A DNA stretch of 64,000 nucleotides from Talinum fruticosum. Lineage: Eukaryota > Streptophyta > Magnoliopsida > Caryophyllales > Talinaceae. Under the pieces are notes generated by a model that did no database searches, was not told where the DNA came from, and saw nothing but the letters and a program-made list of their open reading frames with translations. Where the stretch lies: positions 62,001 to 126,000 of the forward strand of contig JAITYX010000150.1 of assembly GCA_021018815.1 (NCBI GenBank). The letters run 5' to 3'. The position numbers and the translations under genes are program-made. Each line of letters opens with the position of its first letter. Position 1 is the first letter of the stretch. This document shows positions 23,431-34,862 of this stretch, in pieces.

Positions 23431-24097
23431 GCTATTTTATTGCTAATTTTAAAAAATCAACAATTATACCTTTTTCGAGTACGTAATGCAAAAAATATAG
23501 AACGAAATACAAATTCAAATCCATAACATATATCACAATGACGTGATTAACATGCATAAATCATATTTACAACAACCATTTGGCAAAGTTCATTGCCATA
23601 TATAAACAAAAAGTCATAAATAATCCAATTTCAATTCACCAACCACCATAAAAACTAATTGAAAAAAAAAAACAAGTGTATTACATTATTTACAAACACA
23701 AGTTATGCTCATCATCAATTAAGGGCTCCACTTCCTCTTTATCCTCCTTTCCTCTTCTTCATCTTTTTCATTATCTACATCTTCTACCTTATTTTCATTC
23801 CAACTAGAACCGGGTATTGGACCAGGTGTCCAATGGATTTAATTCGGTGTCCTGAAAATATAAGGTCAAAACCCATTTAATGACTTAAATAGACTTGACA
23901 TGAAGTAGGCCGACAATTAAGTGAATTTTAGGGTCGGGACTGGGTGGGTAACCGGGCCATCATTAACTCTCTCTTTGTCCATCATGCTTGACGAGGCAAC
24001 TCTCACACGCTTTGTCTCTCTCTATCCACCCAACTCTCACACGCTCTATCTCTCTCTCTCGTCCATCGTGTTTTTGTTGCTCCACCATCCCCCTCCA

Positions 24098-24099
<2 letters not shown>

Positions 24100-24143
<44 letters not shown>
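24100..24143. repeat. (CT)n microsatellite
   Basis: More than 20 uninterrupted CT units lie within a CT-rich leader-like stretch of the hAT element. Confidence 0.9.
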
Positions 24144-24146
<3 letters not shown>

Positions 24147-25478
24147 GCTCTTCCGCCATATCTCTTTATCTTCTTCCGCTGAAACCTTAATTTGGGTTTG
24201 AGTTCGAATTACTTGTGAGATATTGAATAAGTACAAGTCGGATCTAGTGAGGTCTGTTTAACGAGGCAACGAACTTTCGCTGAAACCCTAATTTGGCCAG
24301 TGCCTCTTTCCTTCTGCTCCTACTCCTCAAGTACTTGCTTGTACCTCCGCTTTTGGCTTCAACTTGCTGTTGCATCAATGAAGAAACAACCTTTGTATTT
24401 TTTGAAATTCGAGTTATAGTTGAACTCTTTCTTAGTCTGTTTTGAATTAAGTTTGTGCTTTTATGTTGGATATCTTCATTGTTTGGTGAATTTGTTAGTA
24501 TTTTATGTGAAAATGATTTGAGGATTCTTCTTGAAGATAAAATTATGCTAAGTAGATACTAGTTGAGCTTCTGTTTATCCTTACCAGTTTAATGAGCCAT
24601 CTTAGCCTTTTGTTCATAATGTTATGGTTTGTTCTCCTATATCAACCATTTTTAGTGCATGTTATATGAGGCCTATTGATCCTGAATATTAAGAAATTTG
24701 TCATCTATATGAGGCCTATTGATCCTGAATGTTACTCTACTAGGAAAGAAGTGTGTGCAAGTCTTAATATGTAGTTTCTTTCGAAACTTCCATTTTGCTC
24801 TTTTTCACTGATCTAAGGAGTGTTTTATCTTACTTACACAAAGGGTTAAATGACCTTGAACTTAATTAAAAATTTGGAAGCTTCGAGCTTGAGCTTATTA
24901 GTGGCTTGTCCAGTTGGTTCACCATTTTTTTGTGACTGACGGTGGCCATGGGGTTTCTAATCATCTGGTTTTAAATATAGCTTGTGCTTGTGATGGAGTA
25001 GCTCAGTTGAAAATTTTGTTACATTTGGATTGCTTGATAATTATCTGGTCAAATTGTTATGTGAGTTCGTTGGGTCGGTGTTAGAGAATCATTTGTTCCG
25101 TCGAGCTTAATTTCATTTAGGATGCAGGATTAATCTGGTCCGGTGTTGGGGGCCAATGTATAGTTAGCTTGGGTTTGGGTCTAATATTTATTTGGGTCAT
25201 AGAATTGATAGGTATGCAAATATTTAATAGTTGATCCACAAATACTCCCAAATAAGGTTCTTGATTGTGGCCAATTGAATGATTAAATTCTTGATCTCTT
25301 TTCGGTTTAATCAAGTGAAAGAATTGTAATATCTTCCTAAAATCTCTATCATTTATGCTAATCATCTTTTTTTGTCATAATTTATATTTTAGACATGAAA
25401 AGTGAAGCGGTAATTTCATCAATCCTACTTAAAGATGGATATAGTGAATATAGCACTCAATAACGTAAAAGGAAGAAG

Positions 25479-28464
25479 ATGTCTAAAGTATGGAGAGACC
25501 TTGTAGAAGTCAATAATGCACAACATGAGAAAATCGCAACATGTAAGCATTAAAGTAGTCATGTCTGCCAATCCAAATAGTGACACTTCTCACTTGAAAC
25601 GTCACTTAGATAAATCTCCAAGTCGTCCTAGTGAAGTGGAAATTGGGGAGTTGGGTAGTAATAATGGTGAGGAATTTGTTTTCAATATGAACGAACTTTG
25701 TAGGGAAATTATGCTCTATATTATGGAAGGAGCTCACTCATTTACAACTGTTGAAGAAAAAGCTTTTAGACAGATGATGTCTAAAGCTAATCCGAATTTT
25801 GTGCCATTTAGTCATTCAACGGCTAAGAGAAATTTATTGTCCATGTATGTGGGAGATAGAGATAAGGTGAAGGGCATGTTATTTAAAGCTCTGGGTAAGA
25901 TTTGTTTGACTATAGATAATTGTAAGTCAAATCACACTTATCAACATTATATTTGCATCACAACCCACTTTGTTGATAATGCTTGGAAGTTGCACAAAAG
26001 GATCCTTAGATTTAGGGCATTGACACCTCCTTATGACGGTGAAAGTATCGTGAATGAAATACTTATATTTCTTCGTCAATGGAACATTGAGGATAAGATA
26101 CTCACCATTACTATAGATAATGCCAAGTACAATGATATGGTGATGTCTAATTTAAAAAGGCATCTTGTTCCCTGGAGTAGGTTGCTTAGTAATGATGTTT
26201 TCTTCTATGTTAGGTGTTGTGCACATCTTCTATTGTGTAAGATGGTCTCCATTTTATTGGTGAAATTCTAAAGAAGATTCGAAATTTGATAAAGTTGACA
26301 ACTAGATCTACTCATAGAGGTAAAGATTTCTACGAATGTGCTCAAAATAATTTTCATTTGGATGTGAAAAGGAAACTGAATTTGAACATACAAGTTCGTT
26401 GGAATTCAACTTATAAGATGATGGATGATGTTTTATACTATAAGAATGTGTTTGTTTACTTGGTGTCCACTAATTCACCATTGAAGCCATATGTTCCATT
26501 AGAGGAGTGGGAAAAGGTCATTAGGATACATAAGTTTTTGAAGTTATTTTATGATATAACTTGCATGTTTAGTGCGGTTAAGGGCATGTTTGGTTGGATG
26601 CAATCAAAGTGGTAATGGTAATTACATTACCATGTTTGGTTACAACTTTGTAATGCAACCAAACTTGCATTGTAATCAAATTAACCTCTACCTATGTAAT
26701 TACAATTACTTACATATTTACTAAACAATCATGATTACATCCATCCTTGTGATCAAATTTTAATACACTTGCAATAATTCTCTCTTTCTCTGTCTCTCTC
26801 TCTTCCTCTCTCTCTATTCAATATCATTTTTCTCCCTCCTCCTTGGCAAGCAAACAATTCATCTATTTGAAAAGGAACTTGATTTTCTTTCTTCTATTAT
26901 CTTAATATATGATATGATTGGTTGGTCATTAAGACATAAATTCAAATTCAATATTTTGGATTCAAAATTCAACTATTCAATTAAAAAGATAAAAAATTTT
27001 AAATTAAAATTTTTAGATCAAATTTTTCCCACTTGTTAACATTTATCTTTAATTCAATTAATATTTATCATCAATAAAAAAACTTTAGTTTGTATTTTTT
27101 ATCAATGAAAGAAATTCAAAACTTAATTCTATGATAGAGGAGATTAAAAAAATCTTAAATATAAATTTAGAGTTTAAAATTTTCTTATTTGGATAACATT
27201 TATCTTCACTACGACAAACATCTATTGCCACTAGAATAATACAATTGATCTTTTTGGCCACCAAAAAATTTAAAATTAAAAAACATGATAGAAAATATTT
27301 AAAAAGTCTCAAATATGATTTTGAATTAAAAATTTTTTCATGTGGATAAAATTTATCTCTATTACGATATTTATTACTATTAGAATAATATAGTTGATAT
27401 TTGACATAAAAGAAATAAAACCCGATTATTTGATAGAAAATATTTTAAAAAACTCAAATCTAAATATGTAGCTCAAAATTTTATTTAGATAACATTTATC
27501 TTCACTATAATAATTTAATTACTATTTTTTGCCATTGAAATAATCGATTACTTTTGTAATTACATTACACTTTTTATATAACCAAACATGGTGATATAAT
27601 TATTGTCTCATTACATTGCATACCTAATTACATTACATAGTTAATTATGTTACACCCCATTGCATTACATCCAACCAAATGTCACATAAGACTCCTACAT
27701 CCAATTTGTATTTCAAGGGGGCAAGGATGGTTCATCGACGTTTGCTTGAGACGGCCGAAAGTCCATATGATGACCTAATTAACATGGAAAAAACACATTC
27801 TTGGCAAGTTTGACAAATATTGGTCGAGTATAACTTGCATATATCAAGTGTTGCAATTCTTGATCCTAGATTTAAAGTCAACTTCGTTGAATATTGTTTT
27901 AGCAAACTGTTTGGGTCCGATGAAGTCACGGAAAGGGTGGATAATGTGTTGTCAACTTTACGGTCCTTATTTGATGAGTAAAAGTTACGTTCAATGTCAA
28001 CTACACCCAATTATCAGCTCTTCTCCTATTGCTAGTGGGTCTAGGGATGATTATTTTGATGACTACAATAACTTTTAGTGGTAGACGTTCAAGGTCATAA
28101 TTGGGGAAGTCACGACTTGATATATATTTGGAGGAACCAACTCTTGAGTTAAATATGGAGTTAGATGTTCTAAATTTTTGGCACAAGAGTTCAGGGAGAC
28201 ACCCGGATCTTTCAATGATGGCACGAGACTTACTAACAATCCCGGTTAGTACTCGTGGCGTCAAAGTCTGCATTTAGCATAGGAGGAAAAATCATCTCCC
28301 CAACTCGTAGTGCTTTGAAACCCAAGATGGTACAAGCGTTGATATGTCTTCAAGATTGGTGACGCACGAACTATGACGTTGGCGTTGATATTGACAATGA
28401 TCCTGAACTAGATGAAGATGAAGTTAAAGGGGATGAGGAGGATGATACAAGTCTCTTCTTTTAG
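25479..28464 (+). pseudogene. hAT transposase (BED zinc finger, RNase-H-like core, hATC), inactive
   Basis: MSKVWRDLVEVNN at 25479 starts a BED finger that is broken by stops near 25545 and resumes at TSHLKRHL. The frame 25516-26271 carries GAHSFTTVEEKAFRQMM, LTIDNCKSNHTYQHYI (altered from the usual TxDxWTS catalytic-Asp region), NIEDKILTITIDNA and VRCCAHLL, all typical of plant domesticated and active hAT proteins. A frameshift near 26265 leads to QVRWNSTYKMMDD and LFYDITCMFSAVK. The frame is interrupted by a Tourist-like element and resumes TPTSNLYFKGAR at 27690. The dimerisation domain hATC follows at about 28100-28270 (LDIYLEEP, LNFWHKSS, MARDLLTIPVST). The acidic tail ends with TAG at 28462-28464. 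Several stops make it inactive. Confidence 0.85.
26582..27686. mobile_element. Tourist-like PIF/Harbinger element, copy 1
   Basis: It starts GGGCATGTTTGGTTGGATG and ends CATCCAACCAAATGTCACA, with TAA on both sides (26579-26581 and 27687-27689). Removing it with one TAA restores the transposase frame (SAVK then TPTS). It has no transposase. The interior holds about four degenerate units of roughly 150 bases built around AACATTTATCTTCACTA and TTGCCACTAGAATAAT. A second copy of the same family lies at 51492-52592. Confidence 0.9.
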
Positions 28465-28697
28465 GTAATCAAACATTCCTCCTTTATATTTATTACCAAA
28501 TATCGGAGTCTACATTTATGTTCACAACTTTTGTTTTGCTCTCACGCTTTTGTATTTTAACATTGAATACCCCTGTCTATTTAGGTTGTCTCATATTTAC
28601 TGTCCTCCACTCATTATCACCGATAACTCGGAGGATCTGTCTTTTTGGGTATGGAAGAGCATCATTTTTTCTCTCGAGCAACTTTGTGCGATGAAAA

Positions 28698-29482
28698 TCG
28701 AGCCCGGATAACTTAGACAACCTTAGGAAGTTGGCGGAGCAGCTCCAGAGTAGGGCACCTAACGCCAACGCTAGGGATGGCAATGGGTCCTGGACCCGAC
28801 CCGGACCCGCCAGACCTGACCCATTTAATCGGGTCCGGGTCCAAAAATTTAGACCCGATGGGTCGGGTCGGATCCGGGTCTCAAAAATAAGACCCGGACG
28901 ACCCGAGACCCATTTAAGACCTGTTTAAGACCCGAATACTAATTTTATTTTTTAAAAAATTCTAACAGCGAGTATTCATGCAAATTTGGACTCAGTGCAA
29001 TTTGGAAACCCTTCCTACAATTTGTTGTTAAACTTTGATGGACTTTGAACTTTGTGTTGTCAAACTTTGATGAACTTTGTGTTTAATATATTGGTGTATT
29101 TGATTTGTATGAACTAAGTTTTTGATTTGTACAATAGATTGGTTGATAGATAGGTTAGTATGATGTTAAAGAGGTTATATGTAATAAAATTACTTGTAAA
29201 TTTACAATAATATTAAAATAGGGCACAAAATATTAATTTTTAAACTCATTTATGATAAAAATATAGTAGACCCGTTTTAGACCCGTGGACCCGTGGATCC
29301 ACCGGGTCCGGGTCCAAATTTTACAGATCCGTCAAGTCCGGGTCGGGTCCGGGTCCAATTGGACCCGACCCGGACCCGACCCATTGCCATCCCTAGCCAA
29401 CGCGGATGCCGGTGGAACAAATGCCCCGGAGGAAGACGACGATGAGGTCCCAAATCTTGCAGCTGGGAGACCTTCGAAGTAG
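28698..29482 (+). pseudogene. Nascent polypeptide-associated complex beta subunit (BTF3) C-terminal fragment
   Basis: The frame from 28698 reads SSPDNLDNLRKLAEQLQSR, matching the conserved beta-NAC segment LGPDNLDNLRKLAEQFQ. After the nested MITE (28772-29395) it continues DAGGTNAPEEDDDEVPNLA to TAG at 29480-29482, the acidic beta-NAC tail. In cells beta-NAC binds ribosomes and nascent chains; here only the last 45 or so residues exist and no promoter or NAC domain is present. Its position between the hATC domain and the right end of the hAT element suggests capture by the transposon. Confidence 0.72.
28772..29395. mobile_element. hAT-type MITE with GC-rich ends
   Basis: The termini are TAGGGATGGCAATGGGTC and its complement GACCCATTGCCATCCCTA. 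A perfect 8-bp duplication, GCCAACGC, flanks it (28764-28771 and 29396-29403). Next to each end are GGGTCCGGGTC-type subterminal repeats. The interior is AT-rich and non-coding. Removal rejoins the beta-NAC frame. Confidence 0.92.
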
Positions 29483-30091
29483 CCGCAGAGGAAAGACAGA
29501 AGTCTTAGAGTTGTTCTATGATTATGTGCCATGCTTTATATCTCCAATGTTTCTACTTTCTTCTTGTGCAACTTTTTGTTTCCAATTAGCATTTTTGCTA
29601 AAGTTTCAACAACGATTAGTCGGGTGATGTGTATTTTCACTTGGAGGCAACTTAGTTATTAAGCTTAATTGGGTCTCGGTTAGTAGCTTTATAACGGTTT
29701 TCTTTCAACGAAAGGTCATGTCTACCACTTTTGTGGCGAGTCATTCTTGCATGTGAGCATACCATTGGCGAAGGCTCATGTCTACATGGGTTCGGTGATA
29801 ATCGTCACAGCACCAAACATTATGGAACTTTCAAGTAATTTGTTTGTATCTTCTTTTAATAGTGTCCTAAGGAAAACATGAAACTATTACTCAAATTGGG
29901 TGGAGTGCCTTTTTAAATTTACATTTGCTTCAATTAGTCAAATTAAGTGGGCCTTGGGTGGTCGGGGTCATTTGACCCCATGACCCGGCCCGACCCATTA
30001 AAAAGAAATTGTTATCCGAGTGTGGCCTGTTAAGTAAGTAGACGGGCCCAACCTGGCCCAACTCAACCCGTTGCCCAGCTCTAATTCCAAC

Positions 30092-30440
30092 CATCGCTAT
30101 AAAAATGAATTGCATCAAATTCTCTAAAATCTCAAATTTTATATTGAACAAACTAAACTCTAAATACAACCAACAATGAGGGAGGATGGAGAAGCAAATC
30201 TATAAGAGGTTAAAGGTGGTTAGTTGGTGGCGTGCATGGGGGTGGCAACGGCAGCAAAAACCACGGCGTTGGACGGTTGCAAAAGGGGAAAGGTCCGCGA
30301 CCTCTTGCTCTCTCACACTCACATTTCTCTCAAAATCTCACTCCCTCTCTCGTTGTCATATGCCATCCTCGCCTAAGTTGAGGTTTTATTTCCAACACAA
30401 CGACGGGGTCCGTCCCTATTTAAAAAATTTTAAATAGCGA
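30092..30440. other. Unassigned sequence between the hAT and CACTA-like repeats
   Basis: A short plus-strand frame at 30186-30437 starts MEKQIYKRLKVV, with no known motif. The segment is probably interior DNA of the element into which the hAT inserted. Confidence 0.35.
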
Positions 30441-30609
30441 CAGACTTAAAAATTTTTAAAAATTCAAATATCCTGGCAGTGGAAAAATTTTCAAATTTTA
30501 AGTTAGCGACTGATCGATTCCGTCCCTAACAAAAAATTTGAAAATTTTTGAATATTTGAAAATTTTAAATAAGCGCTAAAATGGAAAATTTAAAAATTTT
30601 GAATTAGTG
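30400..30609. mobile_element. CACTA-like subterminal repeats ending in TAGTG
   Basis: GGGGTCCGTCCCTA, AGCGACAGAC, AGCGACTGATC and TTCCGTCCCTAAC recur between AAATTTTTAAA spacers, and the block ends GAATTAGTG at 30609. This looks like one end of a CACTA element, perhaps the partner of the array at 23001-23430 with the hAT inserted between. The two termini are not clearly homologous. Confidence 0.4.
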
Positions 30610-30664
30610 TTTAGGTAGGATCAACTAATGGCCCCTACGAGGGTCATAGTCCGAGTCACTAGAG

Positions 30665-31278
30665 TCATCCTCTTCCGAATCGGAGCCGATGTATATGACC
30701 TCCGCTTCGGCTCCTCCGGATCCGCTCCGAATCTTCCTCCTCTTCATCTGTCTCTACCATTACTACCTCGGGTGACTCGGGGACATCCACTAGTACCGAA
30801 CACCTGTCGGAGCTATCTAAAGGAGGAGGAGTTAGAAGTGGTGCCTCCATCTCCTCTTCCTGCTCGGGCGAAGATGGTGGTGGTGATGCCACCGGTGGAG
30901 GTGGCGGAAATAATTCGGGGTAGAAGGAGGAAATACCTCGAGATGAGGCCCCCATGTGCTCGAACCACTCACGCATGTACAACTCGTGAGTAATAACAGC
31001 CCATGCGCCCGGGCCATGGAATTTGACCCAGTCTACACCGGGTCGCCCGTAACCGAGAAAATGCTCATAACGATGCCTAAAGTGCACCCATGGTTCCACG
31101 GGTGGTAAAGTGTACAACGAGACAGTGAGCTCGTACTAGCGAGTCTGTGGAAGATCGAGTATGGATCCCGCATATGGTGATGCATGCAGGTTTGCAACTG
31201 GACCGGATGGTCGGCTAATAGAGTTCCTGGTTGCATAACCGGGGAATATGGGTCTATGGGTGCACCGTGATGTGCCAT
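30665..31278 (-). pseudogene. Gag-like ORF of a minus-strand LTR retrotransposon
   Basis: Downstream (minus sense) of the LTR and primer-binding site, ATG at 31278 opens MAHHGAPIDPYSPVMQPGTL. After a frameshift near 31130 the chain continues with PEPWVxFRHRYEHFLG-like residues (here VEPWVHFRHRYEHFLGYG), a Pro-rich stretch and an acidic tail (ETDEEEEDSE) ending at 30665. I do not recognise a domain. Position and composition suggest a gag-like or accessory protein of a large non-autonomous element. The equivalent pol region was not found. Confidence 0.45.
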
Positions 31279-31479
31279 CTAAAACAATCAACGTAAAAAA
31301 AGAGTTAGCTTGCATGTTAATTAGAAACCAAACATAACTTCATAGGTTATAGTTATAAGGTTCAAAGTTAGTTTATGCTAATATGGAATTTTAGTTATAT
31401 ACAAAGCATTTAATACTTACTCTTCTCACCTAACTTGACTAATACAACTCCTATAGCTCGCAGGGACATCTTAAACCTA

Positions 31480-31492
31480 GGCTTTGATACCA
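31480..31492 (-). other. Primer-binding site of a minus-strand LTR element
   Basis: On the minus strand this is TGGTATCAAAGCC, close to the complement of the initiator methionine tRNA 3' end used by plant LTR elements. It lies two bases inside the LTR end. Confidence 0.7.
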
Positions 31493-31494
31493 CT

Positions 31495-34454
31495 TCGTAA
31501 CGCCCCCAACCCGTAATCACCGGTGTTAGACTAAACAAGCCGCTAGCCGATGATTAGCGCAGCGGAAAGGAAGGTCGGGAGTCGTCACCGCCGACCATGT
31601 CCGTAGACAGGGCAAGGCTTGGTCCGATGGTGTTAATAATGTACATAAACATAACTTAGCGATGGGCAATTAATAAAAGATACGACTGAAACTTATAAAT
31701 ATTTACAAATGATAACACGACTCTTGGATCGACAGATGACTTTCCTACTTGCTAAACCAACCAACGAGTCTCCTCGCGAGCCGCTATGTCCAAGTATTTA
31801 CATCCCGGGATTTCTGAAAATTACCTAAAACAAAACAAAAAATAATTTTGCAATGTGAGTTGAAACTCAATACGCTCATTATTATGCGAGTAAAATATAA
31901 GTTAGAAATATTTGGGTTGAGCACGTGCATTTCAATTCATTTTATAAATGAGGGAGAGTGAATAATGTAAAACTGTTGCTAATTAATTATACGTGTGGTA
32001 ACCCTTGCGATCATCGGGTTTCCCTAAATGTGTACACATCCGGACCGATCGGGAAGTCCAGTTGGTGCGGCGCGATTACGGTGTGCCGACTTTGAGCAAT
32101 GGTAAAGTAACAATGGGCGGGTCCACTTTAACATGGCAAATACTATTGCAAATGATTCTTTGTTGGTTGTTAATGGCGGCCATATCCGGCCTTGATTTTT
32201 GAATGAAAACTTGAAAGGCATAATCCATGAACGTACTCGAAGATGCCGATGGTGTATTTGTTGGTGATATTTGCACAGGACCCGAACGGACTTGATTGGA
32301 TGGCCCTTAACATAGATTTTTAAGACATAATTCATTAATAAGGATTTACATTCATTTGGTTTTGGTAATAATTACTTTATTTCATGGTAATTGATATGAT
32401 TTATAAGTATTTGGATCATGTCTTATTTTATTAAAATTTATCTAAGCTATTTTACTTATGAATGTAAATAATTTTTAACATGAATTATTTTATAGAAATT
32501 AAGCATGCACTTTAGCCTAGCTAATTATAAGTTAATAATTATGCATTTATTCATTAAGTGATTATAGTTTATGCATGAATTTTACTAAGCATGCATTAAG
32601 ACTTTAGGTCATTTACACATGCAATCATGTATTTATTACTAGTTTATTTACTACTTAAACATGCTTTAGAAATTAACTAATTACTTTAAGTTATAGCTAG
32701 GTTGATGTTTTGGTTAATCATTTAAACATGCACATAATAACTAAATAAGTTTTTAGTTTAACAATATTCATGTAATTAACATGCTACTTATTATGCATGC
32801 AAGAATTTAATTATGAATCTATTATTAACATGCTAATTTATTTTTATTTAATCATCCATGCAAGGTTTACCTTACAATTATACATGTATTAGTGTATTAC
32901 TAAGTATTATTTAACATGCATGCATAATTTGATTATTAATTTAAACATGAATTATTAATGAACCAATTATTTACTTAACTACAAGGATTAGAACATGCAT
33001 GCCTTAATTAAATGTTTCATCCTTACTAATCTGATCATAACTTTCTGTGTTCTTCATATTTTATCTAATTTTAATTAGTTTTAAAAGCTAAATTAGGTTA
33101 AGGTAATTTTTAGGGTTAGGGTTTTTACCTTAGGAAGAAGAATAGAGCAAAGGTGGTGGTTGCGAGTGGAATCCGGTGGCGGCAGGCGGTGTTCCGGTGG
33201 CAGAGGTGGTGCCGGAGATTGGTGGTGGTCCTTGGCGGCGGTGGCGTGGCAGTGGTAGTGGTGGTGATGGTGAGTTTTTGAGGAAGTTGGTTTTAGGGCA
33301 TATATAAGGGAGAGAGAGAAGAGAGTGTGTATGCATGGGGGCTGCAGTGGTGGTGCTTGGGTGGCTGCCGGCGGTGCCTGCAGGTGGCGGCGGTTAGGTT
33401 TCCGGTCGGTGGTCAGGTGGTGGTGGCCATGGGTGATGTGGCGTTGGTGGTGGTTGGAAGTGAAAGGGAGATTATAGAAAAGTAGAAAGTGGTGGTTGAA
33501 GTTGATCGACGGAGGGGTTTCGGGAGCAATTTTCCGGCAACAGGGTCGTCGGAACGGTGCTCGAAAGGGTGCTTTTCGCTCAGTGCAGTATGGAGAGGGG
33601 TTATGATCAGTTGGGATCGAAGGAGGAGGTCGGTGATGGTCTGTGGAAGGGGCCAAAGTGGGGCTGGTGGTCAGCTGCAGGGAGGAGAGAGAAATTGCTG
33701 AGATTAGTGTTTTAGGCCAATTTTTGCTGCTAATCAGTCCTATTTATACTGAATTCTGATGATTATCTGCATGATCAAGCTGGCATGGGTTGGTTTTTGT
33801 AGTTGACAGATGGTAATTATACATGCTAAGCCATGACTTGTCAATTGTTAAGCAATGCTTGGTGTGATTAGTGGTGTCCAAGCCCTATTTGACCCCAAAA
33901 AAATCATAATTCGTCTTTATTACTTTTATTAATTATTAACACTAATCTTCCTCAGCTGCCTACTTTCTAATATTATCATTATTATTTTTATGATTTTTCT
34001 CATAATTATTATATATTTTCTTTGTTAATATAAATTTTATCCTTGCTTTTGTTTTATTAAATAAAATTTGGCTAAGCTTATTAGTAGCAACGTTAGAGGC
34101 TTATGAACTAAAAAAAATGTTCAATTTGTATGAATATATTTATATACACATATATGTGTATGAATAGCTATATAAAAATATTTATAAAAATTGGATTTAT
34201 ATTAAATATTTATACTTGGAGGAATTGGGTACGGATTATAAGCATAAATAACATTTGGGAGTTGATACTTTTTGAATTATATTATAAATACTGGCCATCT
34301 ATCGTCGCCGTTTACGTTTGGGTCCTGCAAAAATAAATTTGATACACATATAGATATATAACATGATATGAAAATATCTTGGAATTGAAATGTACGTGCT
34401 CCTTATTATTGATGGGTCATGTTAATACGTTATATTTAGGGACGGGGTGTTACA
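31495..34454 (-). repeat. LTR of about 2.96 kb (gypsy-like, minus orientation)
   Basis: In minus sense it begins TGTAACACCCCGTCCC and ends GGGGGCGTTACGA, close to the TGTAAC...GTTACA ends of plant Ty3/gypsy LTRs. A polypurine tract (TTAAGGGGAAGG) lies just outside its start and a primer-binding site just outside its end. It is therefore joined to internal sequence on both sides. A His/Pro-rich minus-strand frame at 33093-33656 is compositional. AT-rich DNA with many ATGCAT motifs fills 32340-33060. Confidence 0.68.
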
Positions 34455-34857
34455 ATCCTTCCCCTTAAAATAAGTTTCGTCCTCGAAACTTGTAAACAAG
34501 ATGATGCTTTAGTGGAAGAATGTTTCTTCATCGCCTATTCTATTGGTTAGTCCAAGTAGTCGGGTAACCACCGATATTGGGTATTGATCTTTTCTTTAAC
34601 CTTAGGTGTGGTTACCATAAACGTCACATTGCCATCTACTCCTCCTGACTCAAGTGCATACTTGCATACAAAAGCTTTCTCGGAATATACTCCTTATACG
34701 AAGTGCCTCTAATTGTCTCCCACAGTAGAGCGTTGGAACTCTTGATATCACCTTAAGATTGCATCCTATAAAGAAATGGACATTTACCACTTGCCCTTTG
34801 AAAGACTTGCTCGGCCCCTTTTCGGTTAAGGTTTATCTAAACTTAACTCGGGAGTAT
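34455..34857 (-). mobile_element. 3' internal end of a gypsy-like element with polypurine tract
   Basis: In minus sense this includes GTTTCGAGGACGAAAC followed by TTATTTTAAGGGGAAGG and then the LTR. That arrangement is typical of the end of chromovirus-type gypsy elements. The copia element at 34863 is inserted in it. No pol domain is recognisable here. Confidence 0.55.
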
Positions 34858-34862
34858 GGGGT

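Larger units (their letters stand above)
23805..30083 (+). mobile_element. hAT element (RICESLEEPER-like) with nested insertions
   Basis: A perfect 8-bp duplication, ATTCCAAC, flanks the element at 23797-23804 and 30084-30091. The left end TAGAACCGGGTATTGG and the reverse complement of the right end, TAGAGCTGGGCAACGG, are inverted repeats. The interior encodes a decayed BED-type hAT transposase (25479-28464) on the plus strand and then a beta-NAC fragment. It hosts a Tourist-like element (26582-27686) and a hAT MITE (28772-29395). Size without the nested elements is about 4.5 kb, normal for an autonomous plant hAT. Confidence 0.88.

Noticed and set aside
30665..31117. 150-residue minus-strand frame considered as a host gene
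   Set aside because: It follows an LTR and primer-binding site and has no promoter or introns of its own; better read as part of the retroelement.
33093..33656. 187-residue minus-strand frame rich in His and Pro
   Set aside because: It lies within the gypsy-like LTR and is made of CCACCAC-type low complexity; no domain.
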